Positions 9,682 through 20,548 of a stretch of DNA of 64,000 nucleotides are shown here, in pieces (positions within the stretch are counted from its first letter, which is position 1; each line of letters starts with the position of its first letter). Under the pieces are notes generated by a model. That model saw only the letters and a program-made list of their open reading frames with translations, searched no databases and was not told the origin of the DNA. Both the position numbers and the translations under genes were made by a program. Origin of the DNA: Moraxella sp. (lineage in GTDB: Bacteria > Pseudomonadota > Gammaproteobacteria > Pseudomonadales > Moraxellaceae); contig JAUMYZ010000010.1 of the NCBI GenBank assembly GCA_030528385.1, positions 1 to 64,000 of the forward strand, read 5' to 3'.

Positions 9682-9875
9682 GCGTTGCCCCTTTGATTTT
9701 CGTTCATCACTGTCAAAATCTTAGCAATCATACGACGATTTGCTCTGATTTCATGAGTATTTGTGAGCTGACCTGTTGCTTTTGCCATACGCAGACGGAA
9801 CGCATCAAGTTGCTTTTCATCAAGCAACTGAGCCAACTCTTCTACAGATTTTTCACGTAATTCGTTGGTTTTCAT
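9678..9875 (-). CDS. rpmC: 50S ribosomal protein L29
   Basis: L29 (65 residues) lies at the tunnel exit next to L23. It begins [14 protein letters not shown], close to the E. coli protein. A GTG one codon upstream is also in frame. The ATG at 9875 is preferred because it overlaps the rplP stop (TGATG) and matches the family start. Confidence 0.94.
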   Translation of the reverse strand: MKTNELREKSVEELAQLLDEKQLDAFRLRMAKATGQLTNTHEIRANRRMIAKILTVMNENQRGNA

Positions 9876-10288
9876 CACATCACCGTCCGTTTAACAATGG
9901 TGGTTTTAAATGGTAACTTGGCAGATGCTAAGGTCAATGCTTCACGAGCTAGCTCTTCATTCACACCTTGGATTTCATATAGCATTTTGCCAGGCTTAAT
10001 TTCGGCTACCCAGTACTCAACCGGACCTTTACCTTTACCCATACGCACTTCCAAAGGTTTTTCGGTGATTGGCTTGTCTGGAAAAACACGAATCCAAATT
10101 TTACCACCACGCTTAATACGACGAGTAATGGTACGACGAGCCGCTTCAATTTGACGAGCAGTCATACGACCACGACCAACTGATTTTAATCCAATTTCAC
10201 CAAATGCAACTGAGTTGCCACGCTGCGCCAGACCAGTATTGCGCCCCTTGTGCATTTTGCGAAATTTGGTACGTTTTGGTTGTAACAT
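9875..10288 (-). CDS. rplP: 50S ribosomal protein L16
   Basis: L16 (137 residues) shapes the A-site tRNA region of the 50S subunit. It starts [17 protein letters not shown] and contains the [17 protein letters not shown] signature plus [14 protein letters not shown]. It lies between rpsC and rpmC. Confidence 0.98.
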   Translation of the reverse strand: MLQPKRTKFRKMHKGRNTGLAQRGNSVAFGEIGLKSVGRGRMTARQIEAARRTITRRIKRGGKIWIRVFPDKPITEKPLEVRMGKGKGPVEYWVAEIKPGKMLYEIQGVNEELAREALTLASAKLPFKTTIVKRTVM

Positions 10289-10293
10289 AGCTC

Positions 10294-11019
10294 TTATCCT
10301 CTATCTGAGTTACGGCGATTGCTGGTACGACCACGGCGTTTTGGTGTGCGAGCTTTGTCTTCAACCACTGGGTTATAAGCACTGCTCATGCCATCTAAGA
10401 TTTCGCCGCGGAAAATCCACACTTTCACACCAATGGTGCCATAAGTCGTCTCCGCACGCACTTCTGCATAATCAATGTCAGCACGCAGAGTATGTAGCGG
10501 CACACGCCCTTCACGATACCATTCGGTACGAGCAATCTCAGCACCGCCCAAACGACCTGACAGTTCAACTTTAATGCCTTGAGCATTGGCACGCATGCTA
10601 TTTTGAACAGCACGTTTCATGGCTCGGCGAAACATCACGCGACGCTCCAACTGATTGGCAATACCAACCGCTACCAAACGCGCGTCTAAGTCAGGCTGGC
10701 TAATCTCTTGGATATTCACCTGAGCAGGTACGCCCATGATTTTGGTTAATTCTTTTTGCAGCGCTTCAATATCAGCACCTTGCTTACCAATAATCACACC
10801 TGGGCGGGCTGATGAAATGGTAATTTTAGCAGCACCCGTAGGACGCTCAATACTGATATTGCTTACCATGGCTTCTTTGAGCTTGTTACGCAAAAAATCA
10901 CGCACTTTAAAATCGTTTAACAAGTACTCAGAATACTGCTTCGGATTGGCATACCAGTTTGCGTTGTGCTTTTTGATGACGCCCAAACGAATACCGATTG
11001 GATGAACTTTTTGACCCAT
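10294..11019 (-). CDS. rpsC: 30S ribosomal protein S3
   Basis: S3 (241 residues) lines the mRNA entry tunnel. It begins [16 protein letters not shown]. The KH domain with [14 protein letters not shown] lies near residues 73-86, and the C-terminal half has [21 protein letters not shown]. It lies between rplV and rplP. Confidence 0.98.
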   Translation of the reverse strand: MGQKVHPIGIRLGVIKKHNANWYANPKQYSEYLLNDFKVRDFLRNKLKEAMVSNISIERPTGAAKITISSARPGVIIGKQGADIEALQKELTKIMGVPAQVNIQEISQPDLDARLVAVGIANQLERRVMFRRAMKRAVQNSMRANAQGIKVELSGRLGGAEIARTEWYREGRVPLHTLRADIDYAEVRAETTYGTIGVKVWIFRGEILDGMSSAYNPVVEDKARTPKRRGRTSNRRNSDRG

Positions 11020-11021
11020 GA

Positions 11022-11351
11022 TTATGCTCCTACTTTAACAGTGATGTGGCAAGTACGTTTGCTGATACGGTCAGCACGACCCTTGGCACGGGGCATAATA
11101 CGCTTCAAAGTAATGCCTTCATCAACATAGATGGTGGACACACGCAAGGTATCAATATCTAAACCATTGTTATGCTCGGCATTGGCAATGGCTGATTGTA
11201 GGCATTTTTTAACCAGTTTAGCGCCTTTTTTGTTGCTAAATGTCAAAATATCCAAAGCACGCTCGATTGACTTACCACGAACTTCGTTTGCAATCAATCT
11301 CACTTTCTGTGCCGAAATGGCGGCACCACGTAATTTTGCAGTTACTTCCAT
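11022..11351 (-). CDS. rplV: 50S ribosomal protein L22
   Basis: L22 (109 residues) reaches into the peptide exit tunnel through its beta-hairpin loop ([17 protein letters not shown]), where macrolide-resistance changes occur in other species. [15 protein letters not shown] is the conserved N-terminal motif. It lies two bases before rpsC. Confidence 0.97.
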   Translation of the reverse strand: MEVTAKLRGAAISAQKVRLIANEVRGKSIERALDILTFSNKKGAKLVKKCLQSAIANAEHNNGLDIDTLRVSTIYVDEGITLKRIMPRAKGRADRISKRTCHITVKVGA

Positions 11352-11360
11352 GGTATCACC

Positions 11361-11636
11361 TTATCTCTTAGATTTCTTATCAACGCCATGACCACGATAA
11401 GAACGGGTCGGAGCGAATTCACCTAATTTATGACCAACCATTTGCTCACTCACAATCACCGGCACATGCGTGCGACCATTGTGAACTGAGATGGTCAATC
11501 CCACCATCTCTGGCAAAATCATCGAACGACGCGACCAAGTTTTGATAGGCTTGCGAGAATTTGTCTCTACTGCATGCTCAACTTTAGCAAGCAAATGTGC
11601 GTCAATAAATGGACCTTTTTTCAATGAACGGGGCAT
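11361..11636 (-). CDS. rpsS: 30S ribosomal protein S19
   Basis: S19 (91 residues) is a 30S head protein. It starts [16 protein letters not shown] and has the conserved [19 protein letters not shown] and [17 protein letters not shown] segments. It lies between rplB and rplV. Confidence 0.98.
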   Translation of the reverse strand: MPRSLKKGPFIDAHLLAKVEHAVETNSRKPIKTWSRRSMILPEMVGLTISVHNGRTHVPVIVSEQMVGHKLGEFAPTRSYRGHGVDKKSKR

Positions 11637-11647
11637 GAATTTTTCCT

Positions 11648-12475
11648 TTATTTCTTGGCACGACGGCGACGGATAATCATACTGTCAGTACGCTTATTAG
11701 AGCGAGTCTTCAGACCCTTAGCTTTCTGACCCCAAGGACTGGTTGGATGTTTACCAAAATTACGTCCTTCACCACCACCGTGTGGGTGATCAATCGGGTT
11801 CATCGCCGTACCACGAACGGTAGGACGAACACCACGCCAGCGCGCTGCACCTGCTTTGCCAAGTGATTTTAGGTTATTTTCGGTATTAGACACTTCACCA
11901 ATAACCGCACGACAATTTGCGTGAATGCGACGAGTCTCGCCTGAACGCAAACGAACAATCACATAAGCACCATCACGACCAAGCAATTGAACCGCCGCAC
12001 CGGCAGAACGCGCCAATTGCGCACCCTTACCAATCTTTAGTTCAATATTATGGATAACGGTACCCACTGGGATATTTTTAAGGGGCAAACAGTTACCTGG
12101 ACGAATAGGGGAGCCTTCACCAGATTGAACTTGATCGCCTACTGCCAATTTTTTGGGAGCAATAATGTAACGACGCTCACCGTCTGCATATTTTAACAGC
12201 GCAATGTGTGCGGTACGGTTTGGGTCATATTCAATGCGCTCAACCACTGCTGGAATGTTGTCTTTGTTGCGCTTAAAATCAATCAGACGATAATGCTGCT
12301 TATGACCACCGCCAATATGACGAGTGGTGATACGACCGTTATTATTACGTCCACCGGATTTAGACTTTGACTCAAGAAGCGGCGCATAAGGACGACCTTT
12401 ATAAAGGTGTGGATGCACAACTTTCTCAACAAAGCGGCGACCTGGTGATGTGGGTTTCGCTTTTACGATAGGCAT
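11648..12475 (-). CDS. rplB: 50S ribosomal protein L2
   Basis: L2 (275 residues) is needed for subunit association and peptidyl-transferase integrity. Landmarks are [20 protein letters not shown] near residue 40 and the C-terminal [16 protein letters not shown] loop containing the conserved histidine. It lies between rplW and rpsS. Confidence 0.98.
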   Translation of the reverse strand: MPIVKAKPTSPGRRFVEKVVHPHLYKGRPYAPLLESKSKSGGRNNNGRITTRHIGGGHKQHYRLIDFKRNKDNIPAVVERIEYDPNRTAHIALLKYADGERRYIIAPKKLAVGDQVQSGEGSPIRPGNCLPLKNIPVGTVIHNIELKIGKGAQLARSAGAAVQLLGRDGAYVIVRLRSGETRRIHANCRAVIGEVSNTENNLKSLGKAGAARWRGVRPTVRGTAMNPIDHPHGGGEGRNFGKHPTSPWGQKAKGLKTRSNKRTDSMIIRRRRAKK

Positions 12476-12484
12476 GATAATTCC

Positions 12485-12814
12485 TTATTCGTTAGTCGCT
12501 GTTTCGCCAGTGGATTCTTCACCAGCACCGATTTGTACGTCTGAACCTGCTTTTAAGGTTACATACGCTTTTTTGACATCTGAGCGCTTACCAACCACGC
12601 GACCAAAACGCTTAGTTTTACCCTTGGTATTTAAAGTATTCACCTTCAATACTTCCACACCTTCAAACATCAGTTCAACCGCTTGCTTAATTTCACGCTT
12701 GGTGGCTTTGCTGTCCACCTTAAAAACTTGTACGCCAAGGCTATCGCCCAAACGTTGAGATTTTTCTGAGAAGACAGGTGCTTTTAGCACTTGATATAAT
12801 CTTGCGTTACTCAT
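12485..12814 (-). CDS. rplW: 50S ribosomal protein L23
   Basis: L23 (109 residues) docks trigger factor and SRP at the tunnel exit. The N-terminal [14 protein letters not shown] and [15 protein letters not shown] segments are typical. The C-terminus ends in an acidic stretch ([14 protein letters not shown]), slightly longer than in E. coli. Its start overlaps the rplD stop. Confidence 0.96.
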   Translation of the reverse strand: MSNARLYQVLKAPVFSEKSQRLGDSLGVQVFKVDSKATKREIKQAVELMFEGVEVLKVNTLNTKGKTKRFGRVVGKRSDVKKAYVTLKAGSDVQIGAGEESTGETATNE

Positions 12815-13413
12815 GCCAACGTCTCCTCAAATTGCTTAGCAGCCTCAACAGTCATAATCACTTTGTCAAAAGAAACTAGGCTGACTGGGTCAACTTCACG
12901 AGTACCTAACACGTTTACATAAGGAATGTTGCGTGCTGCCAAATATAAGTTTTCATCAACTTCATGACTGACAATCAATGCACGTGGTGCATTTAACTCA
13001 GCCAATTTTGCAATCAATTCTTTGGTTTTTGGGGCAGAAACAGCAATCTCATCAACCAAAATCAAACGTTCTTGACGTACCAGTTCAGCCAAGATACATT
13101 GCATGGCACCACGATACATCTTGCGGTTTACTTTTTGCGACCAGTCTTGTGGTTTGGCTGCAAAGGCGCGACCACCACCAACCCAAATCGGTCCACGAAT
13201 AGAACCCGCACGAGCACGACCAGTGCCCTTTTGGCGCCATGGCTTTTTGCCACCACCAGACACTTCGGCGCGAGTTTTTTGGGCACGAGTGCCTTGACGA
13301 GCACCAGCCAAATAAGCAGTTACTACTTGGTGTACTAAGGCTTCATTGAATTCACGACCAAAAGTAGTCTCTGAAAGTTCAACCGCCGCACCTGTAACAG
13401 TTTTTAAATTCAC
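12811..13413 (-). CDS. rplD: 50S ribosomal protein L4
   Basis: L4 (200 residues) lines the exit tunnel and in E. coli represses its own S10 operon by acting on the leader RNA. The tunnel loop region [19 protein letters not shown] is clear around residues 50-68. It overlaps rplW by four bases (ATGA). A hairpin in the rpsJ leader could be its target. Confidence 0.97.
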   Translation of the reverse strand: MNLKTVTGAAVELSETTFGREFNEALVHQVVTAYLAGARQGTRAQKTRAEVSGGGKKPWRQKGTGRARAGSIRGPIWVGGGRAFAAKPQDWSQKVNRKMYRGAMQCILAELVRQERLILVDEIAVSAPKTKELIAKLAELNAPRALIVSHEVDENLYLAARNIPYVNVLGTREVDPVSLVSFDKVIMTVEAAKQFEETLA

Positions 13414-13427
13414 GTTAATCCCCTTTA

Positions 13428-14066
13428 CTAGGCTTTGACTGACGGACGGACAATAACGTCGCCACCATTAGCACCTGGAAGTGCACCTTTGATGACCAAC
13501 ACACCTTTTTGTGCATCAACAGACATGACTTCAAGACCCTGAACAGTAACACGTTTGTTACCCATCTGACCTGGCATCTTTTTGCCTTTAAAGACACGAC
13601 CTGGGGTTTGGTTTTGACCCGTTGAGCCAAGCACACGATGCGACACAGAGTTACCATGAGAAGCATCTTGGGTGCGGAAATTATGGCGTTTTACACCACC
13701 TTGGAAACCCTTACCCTTGCTTTGACCTGTTACATCAACCAATTGACCAACTTCAAACAAGTCTGCCAAAATGCTTGCACCAACTTGGTGAGCCGCAAGT
13801 TCAGCTTCGCTTGCACGAAATTCCCAAACGCCACGACCAGCAGCAACACCAGCTTTGGCAAAATGCCCTTTTTGTGCAGCAGTTACACGACTTTCACGAC
13901 GCACGCCAGTAGTTACTTGAACTGCGTTATAGCCATCGGTATCAACCGTTTTAATTTGCGAGATGCGGTTTGCGTCTACCTCAACCACCGTTACAGGAAC
14001 AGAAACGCCTGCTTCAGTGAAGATTCGGGTCATGCCACGCTTTATACCGACTAAACCAATCGCCAT
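13428..14066 (-). CDS. rplC: 50S ribosomal protein L3
   Basis: L3 (212 residues) initiates 50S assembly and approaches the peptidyl-transferase centre. It begins [16 protein letters not shown]. The central loop ([20 protein letters not shown]) includes the glutamine region methylated by PrmB in other gammaproteobacteria. It lies between rpsJ and rplD. Confidence 0.98.
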   Translation of the reverse strand: MAIGLVGIKRGMTRIFTEAGVSVPVTVVEVDANRISQIKTVDTDGYNAVQVTTGVRRESRVTAAQKGHFAKAGVAAGRGVWEFRASEAELAAHQVGASILADLFEVGQLVDVTGQSKGKGFQGGVKRHNFRTQDASHGNSVSHRVLGSTGQNQTPGRVFKGKKMPGQMGNKRVTVQGLEVMSVDAQKGVLVIKGALPGANGGDVIVRPSVKA

Positions 14067-14114
14067 TTTAGACCTCTTACTTCTTTAATCGTTTATATTA
14101 AACCAGTCGTTCAA

Positions 14115-14426
14115 TCAGCCTAAGGTGAGATGAACATCAACACCAGCCGCCAAATCCAACTTCATCAACGCATCAACAGTTTTGTCGGTTGGTTGTACGA
14201 TGTCAATCATGCGTTTGTGGGTGCGAATTTCATACTGGTCGCGAGCGTCTTTGTTGACGTGTGGTGATGTCAATACGTTGAACCGCTCAATACGAGTCGG
14301 CAAGGGAACAGGCCCACACACTTGTGCACCAGTACGCTTTGCGGTATCGACAATCTCTTGTGCCGACTGGTCAATCAAACGATGGTCGAAAGATTTAAGT
14401 CGGATACGGATTCTCTGGTTAGCCAT
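14115..14426 (-). CDS. rpsJ: 30S ribosomal protein S10
   Basis: S10 (103 residues) is a 30S head protein that also pairs with NusB in antitermination. It starts [20 protein letters not shown] and has the [20 protein letters not shown] loop. It opens the S10 operon. A leader of about 250 bases with a strong hairpin precedes it. Confidence 0.98.
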   Translation of the reverse strand: MANQRIRIRLKSFDHRLIDQSAQEIVDTAKRTGAQVCGPVPLPTRIERFNVLTSPHVNKDARDQYEIRTHKRMIDIVQPTDKTVDALMKLDLAAGVDVHLTLG

Positions 14427-14532
14427 GCCAACAAGCTCCTAAATTAAGTGCTTTTAAGGTCTGTGTTAAAACTCAACCTTAGAATAAATTTGATAAATGG
14501 TACAAAGCCTATATTTTTGCAAGACAATCACA

Positions 14533-14569
14533 ACCCTGTTAGCCCTACAAAATACTGTGGCAACAGGGT
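14533..14569 (-). promoter_or_regulatory. S10 leader hairpin
   Basis: A perfect eight-base stem, ACCCTGTT/AACAGGGT, closes a 21-base loop about 107 bases upstream of rpsJ inside the transcribed leader. In E. coli the S10 leader contains hairpins through which L4 represses transcription and translation. An equivalent role here is inferred from position only. Confidence 0.5.
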
Positions 14570-14682
14570 AGGTATCATCATGCCAAAAACGACGCTTTGG
14601 CTGTGGCGTTGTATGCTGTCTGCAAAGGGTTCAACCCACTTCAATCATTAAAGTGCAACGCTAAATCAATAAATAAGGCGTT

Positions 14683-14710
14683 ATTATACACAATTTTTGG
14701 CATAAGGCAA
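14683..14710 (-). promoter_or_regulatory. Sigma70-type promoter of the S10 operon
   Basis: TTGCCT, a 16-base spacer and a perfect TATAAT lie in the 312-base gap between rpsJ and rng. Apart from this promoter and the leader hairpin, nothing gene-like is seen in that gap. Confidence 0.7.
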
Positions 14711-14738
14711 GGCTTATCGGCACTATTTTTTAGATTGA

Positions 14739-16187
14739 TTAAGCAAACTGCAAGCTGTACTGCCCATGACACAGCTGTTGTGTTTGTATGTTAATGGTTT
14801 TGTTTAATAAAAGCGCCAAATCGGTCATAATTTGGGTTGTTTGTAAATACTCTGCCACCGCTTTGTCTGTTATTACCGTCAACGACTGACACGGATATGT
14901 TCGCGCCATGACCATCAGCTTACGACAAATCTCAAAACTCACCGTCTCTATGCGTCTGACCACGCCCGTCCCTTGACAGACAGCACAAGGCTGACACAGC
15001 TGCTGCACCAAAGTATGCGCCGTGCGTTTGCGCGTCATCTCAACCAAGCCAAGTGGACTGATGTGAACAATGTTGGTCTTGGCTGGGTCGCTGGCAAGGT
15101 GCGCCTTTAGGCTTTTTACAACCTGCTCGCGGTGGTCAGGCTTGCTCATGTCAATAAAATCAACAATGACAATGCCACCAATATTGCGCAAACGCAGTTG
15201 ATGGGCGATGACTTGAGTGGCCTGTAAATTGATTTGATAAGCGGTTTGCTCCAGCGAATGTTTGCCCACAAAGCTGCCTGTATTGACATCAACGGTGGTC
15301 ATCGCTTCGGTTTGTTCAATCAACAAATAACCGCCGAGCTTTAGCTCCACGCGTTTTTGTAGGGCGTTTTGTAGGGCTGCTTCAACCGCATGGCTGTCAA
15401 ATAATGACGTTTGTTCTGCATGATACATGATGTTGGGAACAACAAAAGGCAGCCAAGTTTGGCAAAAACGCACGCTGTCTTGAAAAAGCGCTTCGTCATC
15501 TATGACAATCTGCGTATCCACATCTGCCCAGTCCAACAGGCAACGCATGGGCAACGCTGGTCTTTGATAAAGGGGCACAAACTGACTCTTGGATTGATGG
15601 TGGGCGGCTTTTTGTGCCAACGTCTGCTGCCACAAAGACAACAAACGCTCAACTTCTGCGCTCAGTTCATCTTCGCTGGCTTGGGCAGCATTGCTGCGCG
15701 CAACCAAACCACCCTGCACGAACTGTTTGTTCAGCAGCGCTCTTAGGGTCTTTTTAAGTCGCCGCTGCTTGGCAGAGTCCAGTTTATTTGATGCGCCCAC
15801 ATAGCCATGCGACAATGGCAGATACACCAGATAATGGCCAGACAAAGCAAGGTCGGTCGTTAGTCGTGCACCCTTGGCATGTACAGCGTCTTTGGTTACT
15901 TGTACCATTACCCATTCGCCCGCTTGTAATGGCGTTTTTGTTGGTGGGCTCTTTGTCGCTGATTTGGGCACATCGGCAAAATGCAAAAAGGCGGTTTTTT
16001 CTTGTCCAATTTGCACAAAAGCCGACTGCATGCCCATCAGCACACGTTCAACTTTGCCCAAATAAATCGTACCGACCAAACTTTGGTTTTGTTGATGGTC
16101 AACCAAAATCTCCACAGGCACGCCGTCATGCAACAAGGCAACACGACACTCACCCAAGGTACGACTAATTAAAATGCTTTTGGACAT
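14739..16187 (-). CDS. rng: Ribonuclease G
   Basis: RNase G (482 residues) is the RNase E-family endonuclease that matures the 5' end of 16S rRNA and turns over some mRNAs. An S1 domain lies at about residues 35-115 (GTIYLGKVERVLMGMQSAFVQIG). The catalytic domain has Asp300 in TTVDVNTG and Asp343 in VDFIDM, and a CxxC zinc link follows (QPCAVCQGTG near 405). The long C-terminal scaffold of RNase E is absent. Its start overlaps the maf stop by 19 bases. Confidence 0.95.
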   Translation of the reverse strand: MSKSILISRTLGECRVALLHDGVPVEILVDHQQNQSLVGTIYLGKVERVLMGMQSAFVQIGQEKTAFLHFADVPKSATKSPPTKTPLQAGEWVMVQVTKDAVHAKGARLTTDLALSGHYLVYLPLSHGYVGASNKLDSAKQRRLKKTLRALLNKQFVQGGLVARSNAAQASEDELSAEVERLLSLWQQTLAQKAAHHQSKSQFVPLYQRPALPMRCLLDWADVDTQIVIDDEALFQDSVRFCQTWLPFVVPNIMYHAEQTSLFDSHAVEAALQNALQKRVELKLGGYLLIEQTEAMTTVDVNTGSFVGKHSLEQTAYQINLQATQVIAHQLRLRNIGGIVIVDFIDMSKPDHREQVVKSLKAHLASDPAKTNIVHISPLGLVEMTRKRTAHTLVQQLCQPCAVCQGTGVVRRIETVSFEICRKLMVMARTYPCQSLTVITDKAVAEYLQTTQIMTDLALLLNKTINIQTQQLCHGQYSLQFA

Positions 16188-16765
16188 GATGTATGATTGT
16201 TAAAGCCATCAAGCAGCGCCAGTGTTTGAGCCAGCGGCAAGCCAACCACATTGGTATAACTGCCTGTGATACTTTTGACCCAAGCCATCGCGCCACCTTG
16301 TATGGCGTATGCGCCTGCCTTATCCACAGGCTCACCACTTGCCCAATAACGCTCTTTTTGTTGGTCGGTCAGCTCAACAAAAGTAACCGCTGTGGCAACT
16401 TTGATGGTCTGTTGGCGAACGATTTGACCGTTTTGTACATCGCTGACACAAACGGCTGTCCAAATCTGGTGCGTATTGTTTGATAATTTGTCCCACATTC
16501 TAAAGGCGTCTGCCTTATCCTTGGGTTTGGTCAAAACTTCGCCATCTAACACGCCAATGGTGTCGGCAGTCAGCACCAGCGCCGTAGCCACCCGCTCGCT
16601 CGCTTTAAGCGCTTTGCTTTGCACCATGCGCACAATATAATCATCAGGCAATTCACCTGCCTGCCATGTCTCATCAATCACCACCGACAAAGTGGTAAAA
16701 TCTACGTCGGCACCTTGTAACAGTTCAATGCGTCTCGGGGATGTAGAAGCCAAAACCAACATCAA
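16169..16765 (-). CDS. maf: Maf-family nucleoside triphosphate pyrophosphatase
   Basis: This 198-residue Maf/YhdE-type protein hydrolyses non-canonical or dTTP/UTP nucleotides. It has the N-terminal LASTSPRRIELLQ motif, the catalytic VLTADTIGVLDGEVLTKPKD region and the C-terminal GSYTNVVGLPL motif. It is coupled to mreD (four-base overlap) and rng, an arrangement common in gammaproteobacteria. Confidence 0.93.
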   Translation of the reverse strand: MMLVLASTSPRRIELLQGADVDFTTLSVVIDETWQAGELPDDYIVRMVQSKALKASERVATALVLTADTIGVLDGEVLTKPKDKADAFRMWDKLSNNTHQIWTAVCVSDVQNGQIVRQQTIKVATAVTFVELTDQQKERYWASGEPVDKAGAYAIQGGAMAWVKSITGSYTNVVGLPLAQTLALLDGFNNHTSCPKAF

Positions 16766-17250
16766 TACGCCCTTTCTTTAAGTTGGCGATTTATCCAATA
16801 CAGTGGCAGCCACAAAACAGGAAACAGCACAATGCTGCTTATCAATGAGCCAAGCCCCTGCCAAACAAAATGATGGTGCGAAAACGCTTGCAATATCCAC
16901 AGCGTTACTTGGTAGCTTATCAGCCCCACAGTTGCCATTATCCATGCCTGCATCAAATTTAATTCTTTGGTATAAAGCAAAGACACACGCACCATAAGCG
17001 CCATCACCACCGCACAAAAGGCTTGATGTCCCAAATGCGTGCTCAACAACAAATCTGACACAAGCCCCACCAAAAACACCGACCACACCCCCATCATTGA
17101 TGAGCGATACATTATCCAAAACACCAAAACCATCGCCAAAAACATGGGGCGCACACTCGCCAACAGGTGGTGCAAAGGATACACGTTCAGCATGGACGCC
17201 ACCACAAAGCTGACCAACATGCCGACGATGAACAAGGACTTGGAACTCAT
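16762..17250 (-). CDS. mreD: Rod shape-determining protein MreD
   Basis: MreD (162 residues) is an inner-membrane protein of the elongasome that links MreB and MreC with wall synthesis. It is almost entirely hydrophobic with about five membrane segments and no catalytic motif, so the call depends on family resemblance and on its position after mreC. Four-base overlaps join it to mreC and maf. Confidence 0.9.
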   Translation of the reverse strand: MSSKSLFIVGMLVSFVVASMLNVYPLHHLLASVRPMFLAMVLVFWIMYRSSMMGVWSVFLVGLVSDLLLSTHLGHQAFCAVVMALMVRVSLLYTKELNLMQAWIMATVGLISYQVTLWILQAFSHHHFVWQGLGSLISSIVLFPVLWLPLYWINRQLKERAY

Positions 17251-18101
17251 GGTGATTGGGGGGTAGTGGGTTGAGAGACTTTGGGTTTTAGTACCAACAC
17301 ATAACTGCTGCGCAACACGTCGGCTGCTGGCGCGACCCTGATATCAGCAAAGTTATCGGTGCGCGTGGTGTCAATGTCTGATACCGTACCCACTTTATAA
17401 CCTGCGGGAATACGCTCACCCAATCCTGACGAAATCAGCTCATCGCCCACTTTGACATCAGCGGTTTTAAAAATATAATCAAGACTCAAGCTGTCAGGCA
17501 TGCCCCCACCCGACACCATCGCCCGCTGCCCCGTGCGCGCCACCACCACCGACACCGATTGTTCTTCATCAGTAATCAAACCCAAACGACTGGTATTGGC
17601 ATAAACGTTGATGATTTGCCCAACAATGCCATGTTCATCAATCACCGTCTGTCCAATCTCAACGCCGTCATTTTTGCCTTTGTTGAGCAGCACCACTTGC
17701 TTGAGCGGATTGCTGTCTGCCCCCACCACCCTTGCCAAAAGCAAATCGTGTTCACCAGAGCGCGTGGTATTTAGCACCCCTTGCAAGCGCGCATTTTGGG
17801 CAAGCAAATGGTCATGGCTTTGTAATTTGGCGCGCACCTGCAACAACTCGGTTCGCAAACGAATGTTTTCGCGGCGCAACGCTTCTTTGGAGTAGAGCAC
17901 CCCTTCGGCATACTCCATCACATAAGATGGCCCAACAGACATTTGATAAATCGGTTGCATAGAAGCATGGCTACTGCTACGCAAACCGGCAAACCACTCG
18001 GGATTTTTGCTGTCAAGCAACATCAAAATCAACGCAAGCACCAAAAACCCAACAGACATGCGCACAAATAAGGGTTTTTGCGAAAAAATACTAGGCAACA
18101 T
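17247..18101 (-). CDS. mreC: Cell shape-determining protein MreC
   Basis: MreC (284 residues from the chosen start) is a periplasmic coiled-coil protein anchored by one N-terminal membrane helix (SVGFLVLALILMLL). A coiled-coil near LRRENIRLRTELLQVRAKL precedes the beta-domain (ARVVGADSNPL, VGQIINVYANTSRLGLITD). A GTG nine codons further upstream is in frame but lacks a ribosome-binding site. The ATG at 18101 has an AAGGGAT box upstream. Confidence 0.94.
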   Translation of the reverse strand: MLPSIFSQKPLFVRMSVGFLVLALILMLLDSKNPEWFAGLRSSSHASMQPIYQMSVGPSYVMEYAEGVLYSKEALRRENIRLRTELLQVRAKLQSHDHLLAQNARLQGVLNTTRSGEHDLLLARVVGADSNPLKQVVLLNKGKNDGVEIGQTVIDEHGIVGQIINVYANTSRLGLITDEEQSVSVVVARTGQRAMVSGGGMPDSLSLDYIFKTADVKVGDELISSGLGERIPAGYKVGTVSDIDTTRTDNFADIRVAPAADVLRSSYVLVLKPKVSQPTTPQSP

Positions 18102-18246
18102 AAGCCAACCAATCCCTTTTGGAATCACTATTGTTGTTACTTTTTATCATAAAGTTGTCAAAAGCACAAAAAGCGGTGCGCAAACACCGCTAATTTCTAG
18201 ATGATATGCTACAATAAAATGACAGACGGCATTTAATTACAAAAAT

Positions 18247-19317
<1,071 letters not shown>

Positions 19318-19385
19318 CTAAGTTTTGGGTAAGCAATTTTTACCCCAGATAGCACAAAGATGCGGACGATTTAAAAAATTGCTAA

Positions 19386-19391
19386 ATTATA
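19386..19391 (-). promoter_or_regulatory. Putative -10 element of the mreB promoter
   Basis: A perfect TATAAT lies about 108 bases before mreB within a 333-base AT-rich divergent gap (19279-19611). No convincing -35 is seen. On the other strand TAGAAT near 19571-19576 may serve gatC. Nothing else is recognised in the gap. Confidence 0.4.
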
Positions 19392-19611
19392 CCGATTTAC
19401 ACAAAAAAAATCATGATAATTTGCCAAAAAAATTGGTGATTTTGCAAGAAAATATGGCAAAATGCAAAAATTTAATCCACAGACAGTTGTATTTACTCAA
19501 AATTACGCAAGATTAGGGTTTAAGCAAGCATAAATCCACCACAGCAAATACATAAAAGCCCCAAAATTGTGATAGAATTATTCATTTAAAACACCGAGTT
19601 TAGGACAACTT

Positions 19612-19899
19612 ATGACCATCACCACCAGCGATGTACAAACGTGTGCCAACCTATCCCGCCTAGCCATTGATGAGACCACTGCCCAAGCCTACGCCAAAAG
19701 CCTAGATAAAATCCTAGCGATGATGGACGTGTTAGACGGTGTTCATACCGATGACATCAAACCCTTGGCAAATATCCACGAAGCCTGTCAACCTTTGCGC
19801 AGCGATGTGCCAAATCCTGACATTGACCGAGACAGCTTTCAAGCGGTCGCCCCACACGCCCAAGATGGGCTGTATCTGGTGCCACAGGTGATAGAATAA
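19612..19899 (+). CDS. gatC: Asp/Glu-tRNA(Asn/Gln) amidotransferase subunit C
   Basis: GatC (95 residues) stabilises the GatA-GatB complex that converts misacylated Glu-tRNA(Gln) or Asp-tRNA(Asn) to the amide form. It has the typical VQTCANLSRLAID start and the C-terminal LRSDVPNPDIDRDSFQAVAP segment that wraps GatA. Two bases separate it from a secreted hypothetical protein, which stands between it and gatA. Confidence 0.95.
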   Translation: MTITTSDVQTCANLSRLAIDETTAQAYAKSLDKILAMMDVLDGVHTDDIKPLANIHEACQPLRSDVPNPDIDRDSFQAVAPHAQDGLYLVPQVIE

Positions 19900-19901
19900 T
19901 C

Positions 19902-20510
19902 ATGCACGCACTTAAATCTTGGGCTGTTGGCGTACTGCTGTCTGGTGGCGTGATGATGGGCAACACCGCCTTTGCCACGCCAACGCCTGATGTGATACAA
20001 CAAGGGCAGCTGCCTGCCTTTGTCGACCCTGCTTTTGCCATCAAATACGCATTACAGTACAAACATTACGCCAACATCACGCCCCATATCCACCCCAAAA
20101 AAGGCGTGCGTTTTAGTATGTATGCTTATGTTGATGTCAAAAAAGACAAAGTATTTAGCCAAAGAGATTTTGACAACTATTTACAACAAGCCAAAATCAA
20201 ATTTACATGGGGCGACAAAGACGGCATTGGTGAGCCACTCATCACATCTTTACCTGCTTATTTGTCAAACTGGGTGGTCAGACGCGATGGTTTTGCCAAT
20301 GCCAGCGTTATCATCAACCAATTTTATGGCACAGGCAACAGCCTAAACAACTTGCTTGAAGCCTATCCCAATCATGACTTTGTGGAGTTTTATTATGCAG
20401 GCAACGACAAATATGACGGCATGGACTGGCGGTGTTTGCGTCTGGTGTTTGAAACCTACCAAGGTCGCCCTTATTTGGTCGCCATCATCACCGACGAATG
20501 GACAATTTAA
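19902..20510 (+). CDS. Secreted hypothetical protein
   Basis: This 202-residue protein is not recognised. A clear Sec signal peptide (SWAVGVLLSGGVMMGNTAFA, cleavage after AFA) predicts export to the periplasm. The mature part is mixed alpha/beta, rich in aromatic residues, with VIINQFYGTGNSLNNLLE and DFVEFYYAGNDKYDGMDWRCL segments. A single cysteine makes disulfides unlikely. It starts two bases after gatC and is co-oriented with gatA, so it is probably co-transcribed. A role in aminoacyl-tRNA synthesis is unlikely for an exported protein. Confidence 0.75.
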   Translation: MHALKSWAVGVLLSGGVMMGNTAFATPTPDVIQQGQLPAFVDPAFAIKYALQYKHYANITPHIHPKKGVRFSMYAYVDVKKDKVFSQRDFDNYLQQAKIKFTWGDKDGIGEPLITSLPAYLSNWVVRRDGFANASVIINQFYGTGNSLNNLLEAYPNHDFVEFYYAGNDKYDGMDWRCLRLVFETYQGRPYLVAIITDEWTI

Positions 20511-20548
20511 CATTAAAATTTGTGATTTTTGATTATTAAAGGCATTCT

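Noticed and set aside
19325-19516. 63-codon plus frame in the mreB-gatC gap
   Set aside because: AT-rich, low complexity, overlaps the mreB promoter; no family.
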